Shown here: positions 56,502 to 64,000 of the stretch, one piece after another | How positions within the stretch are numbered: position 1 is the stretch's first letter | Layout of the letters: the number at the start of each line of letters is the position of its first letter | Assembly: GCF_035046485.1 (NCBI RefSeq) | Contig: NC_085138.1 | Span: 61,496,580 to 61,560,579 of the forward strand | DNA length: 64,000 bases | DNA from: Aedes albopictus | Taxonomy: Eukaryota > Arthropoda > Insecta > Diptera > Culicidae | Reading direction: 5' to 3' | Notes under the pieces: model-generated | Told to the model about the DNA's origin: nothing | The model's database searches: none | Seen by the model: the letters and a program-made list of their open reading frames with translations, nothing else | Translations under genes and position numbers: made by a program

Positions 56502-58004
56502 GAGCTCCCTCGCAAACGGCATTCAGGATGGCGGTGCTACAAAGAAGTAGCCACCTAGCCATCAGTGAAAAGTGATAGCTCGGGTTCGTCGGATCGCGCG
56601 TCATTGTGTGGTCGTGGTGGGCTTTTTTATCTTGTGAGATTGCTGCTCCTTTATTAATTTCTTTCTGGATGTCTCTCTTTTCATTATTTTATTTATTCAT
56701 TATGTGTATATGTATCTTTTGAACATTTTGATCAAATTTGTATAGTTCGTCACCATGAGTGTCGACTTGTTTCTTGTTGTCAATGTCGAAAGTTGCATCT
56801 TGAAAATTATCTCTTTCACTTTGTCTATCATGTATCTATTTGTGTATATTTCTCATATGGTTCGTCGTTGCATCGCGTCGTCGTCCTGTGTGCGTGCTTA
56901 TCTTCGTACGGGGCGGTTTAGTTTGTTTTTGGAGGCGAAGTGAAAGTGCCGCTTTTTTCATTCGGATCGGCCGCGTCGTCGTCGACAATTTGAATGTGCA
57001 CATCGTCGTACCCGTGTGTAGTTGTAGCGGTTCAGTGTGATTTCGAGGCCAGTTAGTGGAAGATGCTGCAGCACATATGCACTGGACACTTCGAAGGATG
57101 TTTATTGGTGAGCTCGTTCCATTTTATCATAATAATTAATGCTAAAGGATGTATAAAATTCTGCTCTGGTTTTTGTGTATTTATCTAACAAATATTGAAA
57201 AGTTCGTCACGTCATGTGTCGGCGCTAGTTCCAAATGCACATTTAGTAGATAATAAATATTTTTCTTTTATTTTTTGCATGTACACAAAAATTTGAATGG
57301 TTCGTCATCTTCGGTGTCGACATTTGTAATATTTTAGTCTAAATGAATAAATGTTTTGACTCAAATAAAGGTTGCATGAATTTCTGGAAAAAAGAGAGGG
57401 TCGGTAGAAGATAGACGGTGAACCATGCGGTAAGATGTTTCTGATTTATTTATAACGTGTTATTTTGTTAATACTTGTGAATTGATCGCGTTTAGCATTG
57501 TCTCGCGCGGAAACGCAAACTACAGATGCGTCGGTATTTAGCATTGTATTCTCCTTAGTTGCGAATGAATAACTTATGTAGGGTGAGTTTTGAGGCACAA
57601 TAGATCGCGTTCGTCGTCCACGGTTTAGAAGGGTATTTCTTCTTGAGCGCATTATTCATCGCGAATCAAAACATGACATTCGTTTACCACGATGAAATCC
57701 TCAACATATCTCCATTTCCCCTGTCCAAACTCCTAGTGATTTCTCGTAGTAACGCAGAGAATTCCTCGGTTATTGGCCTAAGCGAGAATCAGTCATCACT
57801 TCCTTCCCTATCCTCAATTGACCTGCATTCGGACGCGGCCGGCGCTGGTATTGCTTATTGAAAAGTATTGGGATTCCAGCATTTACACAATGAAGAGAAA
57901 GCTAATCCCAAGCACCATCTGTTGGTTCATTATGTAAATGCAGTTGTCCTTGCAATAACAGAGGAGCAACCGCGGGCGGTCAATCATGCTCATGCTCATG
58001 CATG
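56502..58004 (+). mobile_element. Non-coding LINE-like element B with 26-bp target duplication
   Basis: 1503 bp between copies of a 26-bp duplication beginning CTCAATATAATTTTATG (56476-56501 and 58005-58030). It shares AGTTCGTCACCATGAGTGTC (56745) with element A. Related TTCGTCA..GTGTCG motifs recur at about 57200 and 57300. Near 57830 it has the core CGGACGCGGCCGGCGCTGGT, and it ends in CATGCTCATGCTCATGCATG. No full ORF; a 72-codon frame at 57643-57861 is unrecognised. Confidence 0.8.
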
Positions 58005-58589
58005 CTCAATATAATTTTATGTGTTGATTTTTTCACAATACTTTGTTTCGGACATTTTTAGAGCAGCCAAAAACTCACAGTTTTGTCGAAGACGCCAAGT
58101 TTGTATCTCATCGATAAAAAATGGTATTTTTAAAATTCAATAAAAAGCTTCAAACAAAAAAGGTACCTGCAGTTTTTTCATCATAAAAAGAACAGAGTAC
58201 GATCTTTCTAATGCAATCGAGAGATTGGAAATCCATTTGCTCCTTTTTGAGATTTGACTTTTTGAATAAAAGTGAGTTTTCGAAGAAAAATGTTAATATG
58301 TTTTTAACCATGAGAGTTAGAACATTGAGCTCTTTGGAAAAAATATGCGTCGTTGATAGTTCTAAAAGTGCTCGGAACAAAGTATTTACGAGAAACGAAC
58401 GAATTAAAAGTTATTTCAAGAAAACTGAATTTCATGGATCACCCTAACAAGAGATAGAATAATGGTTTCTTCGGCAAACTTGCTCCAAATAAGTTCTTTT
58501 ACAACTTTGTAGAACATTTTGTGAACATACATAAAACTATTAAAAAGCAGATGTTTGGATCAGCTAAACTAGAGCGACCACCCTAATTT

Positions 58590-59385
58590 CACATAACATA
58601 AGTGGAACTCCATGGTCAGAGCGAAGGAAAAAGTTGTATCCTTTTCCAGCACGCGAAACTGTTATATCTTTCATAAAAGGCGTCGAACTGTCATTTATTT
58701 TGGTAAACAAAAAACATCTGATCCAACCAGTATTCCAGTTTTGGCAAAGAATACAGGAACGAAGATTGGCATCTGAGATATGCGCAAAACAAGCTGCTGG
58801 AAATCCACTTATTCATTTTGTCATAAATTCATTGAAATCTTCGAAATAACAAATCCACGTTTCACATATCGACCTCCCTTTATATTTAAAGCCATAAAAC
58901 GTATTTTTGACTTGAGTTTACAAAGTTTTATTACAATTTATGTCCTATTTTAGTTCTCCACGTGCTGCCAGTCTAGATCTATGAGGTCTTTGTTTTACTT
59001 CACAGCAATGAAAAATGGTATACATGCTGAAAAATAGTATAGAGATAAGTGACATTTCAACACACGAACACTAGCGCAAATTTTTCCTCACACAAAAGTG
59101 CACGCCGATTGAAAGGCTACTCAGATTGCATATGCAAATATTACCCAATCGATTTGGGTAAAACGGGTAAATAATGATAAAACTAACGTCCGGGGCAAGA
59201 GTGCAAATATTTTCCTCGCAGTTTCACAACTACATCTACAAAAAAGGCACGCATACATTTGAACGTGATTACCTCTATATGGCAATAATGTTATAATCCA
59301 TTTGACATTTCGATGCCCTGTATACCAGCGTACGAACTCGGAAAGGCATCAACATTTTGAGCCAGAGTTCCACTTATGTTATGTG
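58590..59385. mobile_element. TIR element with 21-bp perfect ends, 796 bp
   Basis: Ends begin CACATAACATAAGTGGAACT (21 bp perfectly inverted), flanked by CTAATTT on both sides (58583-58589, 59386-59392). No transposase frame. The 7-bp duplication does not settle the superfamily. Confidence 0.8.
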
Positions 59386-59979
59386 CTAATTTCACAATAA
59401 TGAGAAAAAAGGGCGAAAAATAAGATGGAACTTTCCCAAAGACACCATGTATCTAAAACTTATGGTTTAGGCACAAACATTTTTGTCTTTGTAAATACGG
59501 CTCTGGACCCATTGTGATGTGTTCAGAAAAGGGGCTGACAAAATCGGGTCACTTATGTATTAGATTTTTAAAGCTAGTTTTCCATATGTAAAAACATTTC
59601 GAGAAAACTAAATACAATTGACGGTTAAAAGTTCAAGCAAACACGATAATGAAAAAACAACTACTTTTTCGAATCCTTGAAAAAGGTCCAATAAGGACCG
59701 AAACGCCGGATCCAGAAAACATATCGTTGTTTTGATTCTCGAAAAAGACTTAAAAGACAGCAACATAACTGAAGACATCCAACAGTTGATTGTTGATGGA
59801 CTATAACAAAGCAAAGCAAAGCAAAGATAACCGTACACATCGTAGTTGCTACTCCGTGATTGACCAGAACAATCGAAGTTGCACAGAGAGCCAATGAATG
59901 TGAAAGCTTGGGACTAGCTAACCATTCTCAATGTGCACAATTCGAGAGTTCAGCTATTTAAAGTCAATAACGGCGCTGG

Positions 59980-60164
59980 AAGTAAAGGAAATTTCCTTGA
60001 CTTCCTTGGGCATAGAGTATCTTCGTGCCTGCCACACGATATACGCATGCAAAATGGTCATTGGCAGAGGAAGCTCTCAGTTAATAACTGTGGAAGTGCT
60101 CATAGAACACTAAGCTGAGAAGCAGGCATTGTCCCAATGAGGACGTTACGCCAAGAAGAGAGAG
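59980..60164 (+). mobile_element. 5'-truncated Feilai SINE
   Basis: Matches the 3' two thirds of the copy at 32608-32886 (CTTGGGCATAGAGTATCTTC ... GACGTTACGCCAAGAAGAG). The tRNA-like head is missing. Flanked by AACGGCGCTGG at 59969-59979 and 60165-60175. Confidence 0.9.
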
Positions 60165-60404
60165 AACGGCGCTGGCCACGTCCTTACGGTCATCAGGAAA
60201 GGGAAGGAATGTTAGTTCGACAACCGTTGCTACTAGAAACCGTGGAATCCACAGCATCCCCACAGTTGTCACGGGAATGGTGGTTAGTAGGGTAGGGTAA
60301 GGTGTGGATCTAGGAGCCACCTCTGTTAGGTGATATGATCCACTAGTTATATGGAAATACACGTCGCGGACTTCATCACGATTATGATATATTTGATCAC
60401 GATG

Positions 60405-60854
60405 ACCACTGATCCCGGATTTCGTGCTCGCGTTTCCATCGCCCTACCGTGGAAACCGACTGATCTACGATTATTGTAGCGCGATTCTGAACCCGGATTT
60501 TTCACTCGCACTTCCATCGCCCTACCGAGAAAACCGACTGACCAACGAATATTGTAGCGCGATTCTGATCCCGGATTTTTAACTCGCACCCCCATCACTC
60601 TTACCTGAAAATTGTCTGCCATTCGAAAATTCTCAAGCTAATCTGATTCCGCATTCCACACTCGCGCTTGCATGGCTCTACCGAGAAAATCGACTGATCA
60701 ACGAATATTGTAGCGCGATTCTGATCCCGGATTTTTCACTCGCACTTCCATCGCCCTATCGAGAAAACCGACTGACCAACGAATATTGTAGCGCTATTCT
60801 GATCCCGGATTTTTCACTCGCACTTCCATCGCCCTACCGTGGAAACCGACTGAC
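60405..60854 (-). repeat. 78-bp tandem repeat, about six copies (5' end of element C)
   Basis: The landmark GCGCGATTCTGATCCCGGAT recurs at about 60479, 60557, 60714 and 60792, spaced 78 bp or twice that, with CACTTCCATCGCCCTACCG in each. One unit (about 60600-60680) is more diverged. Confidence 0.8.
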
Positions 60855-60879
60855 CAGTTGATTGTTGATGGACTATAAC

Positions 60880-63170
60880 TAAGGAAAACACACAGTTAAA
60901 TCATGCCCCTGTTCTTTTATCTTATTATATCTCGAACAAAACCTAAAATTTTAAAATCATATTTAAATTCGAAGAGAGGCTCCAAATTTAGAAAGTTTTA
61001 GAACGCATTGAGAAAGTTTATTCATCGACATTTATATGCAAACAGTGCACTTGTGTTTAATTACAAAGTTTTAAATATGAGTAGTTTTTTTTTGTAATAT
61101 GGAAACATATTTTACCACTTACCTGCAAACAGACAATGCAATTTCCCTGAACCATGTGATTAATTTAAGCATATTTTTACAGTCAATGTTATCACAGTTT
61201 GACATCCAGGTTAGCTTTGAGTTACTTCTGATTAGTAAACCACAGTTATATGATAGATTTTTGCATACGGCTCATTCATATTATGTTTTTGTTTAACAAA
61301 TATCATACACCACTATTAAACATTAAATATTAGGGGCTAGTTATGTACAGAGGATATGGGTCAAACTCATGGATGCAAAGCAGTAACTAAACCTAAAAGT
61401 TTTTTTTTGCCTAAACTAAGAATACATACATATAGAAAGAAAATAGTAAAACTACCAACTAAAGCTTTTACAAACAAAACTAATCATAATGTGAATAAAT
61501 AAAACAACTCCAAGCAAACAAATGTGAATTCGTGGGTTGGTTTTCCGGGTTTGCCTCACTAACAGGGTGTTCTCTAAAACCATACAAATGAATAAAATAA
61601 TGCGGGGATGTGTGTAAACTGGGACCATAACACGAAAACTAAATAAATAAAAGGTTAATAACTCACTAAACTACGATGGTCGGTATATTGGAATCAAACC
61701 AGACGCAGCAAAAGTTGTGTGGCTTTGTTTCTTTCCACTTCGTGGATGGATGGAAGGATAGACGACAGCAACGCGTCGGTTTGAGTACTTTTTTCAACAA
61801 ACATTGTATCGCAAATGTGTTCGCACTTTATTAAATCGGTTCCATTTGTTTTTTTAGATTTCTTCACGTACTTCATTTTGTTTTTTTTTTTTGTTTTTGG
61901 ATGGCTTGTGGTGTGTGTGTTTGCGTGTGTGTATTGTTTTGTACGAAAATGGATTTTTTCTGTATTGTTCCCATTATTCGTTTTGTAGTATTTTCTGTTT
62001 GGGAACATTCACATCATCGTACACACTCGGGTTTACACAATCAATAAGATGGGGTTTATTTGTTCGCAATCGTAAATGTTTGTTTTCGGTTTTGGGAATT
62101 GAATTTATAAATACAGCTTTGTTTACTTGCTTGCCTTGTTTACGCCTATCTAATGAACCAGGTTTAAAAGATATCCTTCTCCCGCTAGTGTATTTCTTTT
62201 ACCTTAAATTAAGTATGAGGGAAGGATGATTTTGTTTGCCGCAATGGGGAATTAGATGTACTATACTATATTTTACAAATTTGTGCTTTTTATTTATTTT
62301 TTTCTATACAGCAATGTTTTCCCTTTTTTGCGTTTCGTGATGTTTCATTTGTTTTCGATATTCAATTTAACTAAGTTGCTATCATAATTACTGTTATGTT
62401 TCACCTTACTTAGCTATAGTTTCCCTTTGTTTTCTGCTTTTTTTTTCTCTATTCAACTGCCTTGCTTTTAGCTGCTTAGCGGTTTGCTGTTGTGTGTTAG
62501 TTAAGTAACTTAATCACTAGCTTCCAAGTTTCAGCCATCCGAACCTCATTTGTTTGCGAGAGTATTTTATTTATTCAAAACAAAACGGAGTAGGTAATTA
62601 ATTTCATTTGTTCATTTGTGTTGAGATGTTACAAAAGTTTTGCTTTTATCTGCCTTGCACGGTTGTCGCTTTTTTTGTTTGTCTCTAAATTACAGCACCA
62701 ATATTGTAATTTTTGTTAACATTTGCGCGCTTTTGTTTTTTTACAAAGTTCTGCCATTTTTGTTTTGTTTACAAAATTTATTGCATTTTTTGTATTCATG
62801 CATTTTTGAACATTCTTGGAAAGGTGTCTTCATTTATGCGAGCATTATTCAAAGTTCGTTCACTATATTAGGTAGGAATATTGAACATAAATTGAAAGAA
62901 ACGCTACTTCATCATATGGCAGTGAACAATCTCTTCTTTTTTTGTATAAGATAATTTCTGATGTTACTGGGGCGGTCAGACTGCATAATTTTGTTTCTCG
63001 TTGTTTGCATAATCCATTGAAGAACAATAGCCGAAGAGAGATGGAGCCAAATGCATTTGATATTTGAACAGAAATGAGTATCTAAAATGTGGTTGAACAC
63101 TGGAAATGATGAACAGTAATAAAAACGTTAAAATTCGATAACCGCTGTGTATACTTTGATATACACGGAG
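60880..63170. other. Repeat-poor, T- and A-rich region, no exon recognised
   Basis: Unlike the rest of the window, no inverted repeat, satellite or TE frame is seen. Long T-rich plus-strand runs (61870-61900, 62420-62800) would fit an untranslated or intronic part of a host gene, such as an upstream intron of the convertase gene, but nothing proves it. Confidence 0.35.
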
Positions 63171-64000
63171 AAACTTAAAAACTCGAAATTAGGTAGTCCT
63201 AAACTCAATTTTGAGTTTTTTATCATGCGCTCCTGGACCAGTGCACTTGCCTGACGTTTCACCAGTGCCTGTCCAGAAGGTCATGAGAGTTATGTACATA
63301 GTTCGATTTTGGTAAACACGCATCCTAAATTTTTCACATCTCTCTTGCAGGCATCTAGTTGAAAAAAACTTTGTAACATAAAATAAAATAAAATCTCGAA
63401 GTTCAAACATTCTTTTCCACCTAAATGTGAATGTGACATTAAGGACAAACGTCATGAAATCCCGCTTCAACATTGCATCGAAACTTCAGACGCACAAATC
63501 TCAAGAAGCAAGCTTCAAACAACAATGCATTTCATTATTCTGTTCTTACTCACTTGTAATTAGCTTAAAATTAAATGCTCAGGTGCACTGGTTTTGTTTA
63601 CGAAGAGATTTGTGCTCTCGAAATCGTGAGTAGGTGCCAAAGTCGGCCATTGTGGCGGCCATTTTGGGATTCTAACAAGTCTGTCCTTAAGAGATTTGGC
63701 TACGATGGTAGAAACACGTGACATTTCAACAGCTGCCGCCATTTTGATTTCGACCCCCGATATCGTGAGCAGTGCTGCCATCTGTTCCGCCAGTCTGTCT
63801 GACTTCCTTGATCTGATTGTTTGTATAATTAGCTAACAAAATGTTTTAAGTATTCTATCTTTACACACAATTGATTGGGTTAAATGGGTGCTATGCATAC
63901 AAGTAGGTTCTGCGGGGGATATGTTACGCGCGGCATACTTAACGGGGTATATTACAATACAATATATTCAACTGGATAACTGATGAAATCCTGGTCGTTT
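63171..64000. other. Window end, no gene recognised
   Basis: 63165 CACGGAGAAACTTAAAAACT may be a transposon terminus of the CACGGAGA type seen at 51800, without a partner. GGCCATTGTGGCGGCCATTT at 63644 is a short GC-rich island without a frame. Confidence 0.35.

Larger units (their letters stand above)
55907..59550. repeat. Large fold-back element carrying two nested insertions
   Basis: Outer ends GACCCGATTTTGTCAGCCCC (55907) and GGGGCTGACAAAATCGGGTC (to 59550). The arms also pair at TTTGCCGAA..., CTAGTTTAGCTGATCCAAAC (56220) against its reverse complement at 58554, and CAGAGCCGTATTTAC (56089) against 59500. Element B (56502-58004) and a TIR element (58590-59385) are inserted in it. Non-coding. 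Confidence 0.75.
59808..60854 (-). mobile_element. Non-coding LINE-like element C with 25-bp target duplication
   Basis: Minus strand, between perfect 25-bp duplications beginning CAGTTGATTGTTGATGG (59783-59807 and 60855-60879). The 5' end is a 78-bp tandem repeat (60405-60854). It then has the core GGACGTGGCCAGCGCCGTTA shared with A and B, and ends with a TTTGC-type tandem tail. A truncated Feilai SINE has inserted at the core (59980-60164). Confidence 0.82.

Noticed and set aside
57643..57861. 72-codon frame in element B as a real protein
   Set aside because: No counterpart at the same place in elements A and C, no recognised domain.
61694..62229. Overlapping frames of about 105-112 codons on both strands
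   Set aside because: Low-complexity Lys/Thr- or Phe/Val-rich translations of T-rich sequence, no domain, no splice context.

Overview
This window looks like mosquito nuclear DNA, most likely Aedes (Stegomyia), probably Ae. aegypti. The main reason is two copies of a tRNA-related SINE that I recognise as Feilai (32608-32886, and a 5'-truncated copy at 59980-60164). Support comes from LOA-, R1- and RTE-clade LINE remnants, an intron of almost 11 kb, and a very high load of nested repeats. It is not prokaryotic: the two host genes are split by GT/AG introns and there are no operons.

Two host genes can be supported. An ABCG (White-family) half-transporter lies on the minus strand from 20762 down to 7818. 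It has six coding exons that join in frame to about 617 residues. Intron 1 (9677-20521) is packed with a fold-back element, a non-coding LTR element with 99-bp LTRs, R1-clade debris and a LINE-like element with a 25-bp target duplication. The last coding exon of a furin-like proprotein convertase is at 35918-36849, also on the minus strand; its upstream exons were not found.

Layout: 1-1735 is the 5' end of a minus-strand Ty3/gypsy-type element (LTR, primer site, gag, frameshift site, start of pol). 1742-5220 is degenerate satellite, interrupted by an ORF1-only LINE copy with a target duplication. 6540-7702 is an RTE-like pseudogene. 7818-20762 is the ABCG gene. 22628-25020 holds two TA-flanked inverted-repeat elements. 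26230-34900 is a LOA-clade LINE split in its RNase H by a 5.9-kb element. 35918-36849 is the convertase exon. 37147-38029 is a fold-back. 38667-43555 is a second satellite-filled element. 44480-47960 is more satellite. 48571-53640 is a tandem repeat carrying a TA element and a 3.1-kb palindrome. 54955-55740 is satellite. 55907-60879 is a cluster of nested elements. 60880-64000 has no recognised gene.

The most interesting structure concerns the satellite. Roughly a quarter of the window is a degenerate tandem array built on a 12-bp unit (24 bp in places) of GGAATTCCTCCA type. Two of the largest arrays are each bounded by 15-bp terminal inverted repeats of related sequence and by perfect 8-bp target duplications (28250-34133 and 38667-43555). 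They therefore appear to have moved as satellite-carrying hAT-like transposons. In the second one the satellite flips orientation near its middle. A second candidate novelty is a family of three non-coding elements (17486-18779, 56502-58004, 59808-60854) that share a conserved core, have 25-26 bp target duplications and end in different short tandem tails. Several young insertions can be read exactly because an intact copy of the target exists in the other arm of a palindrome or in the next tandem unit.
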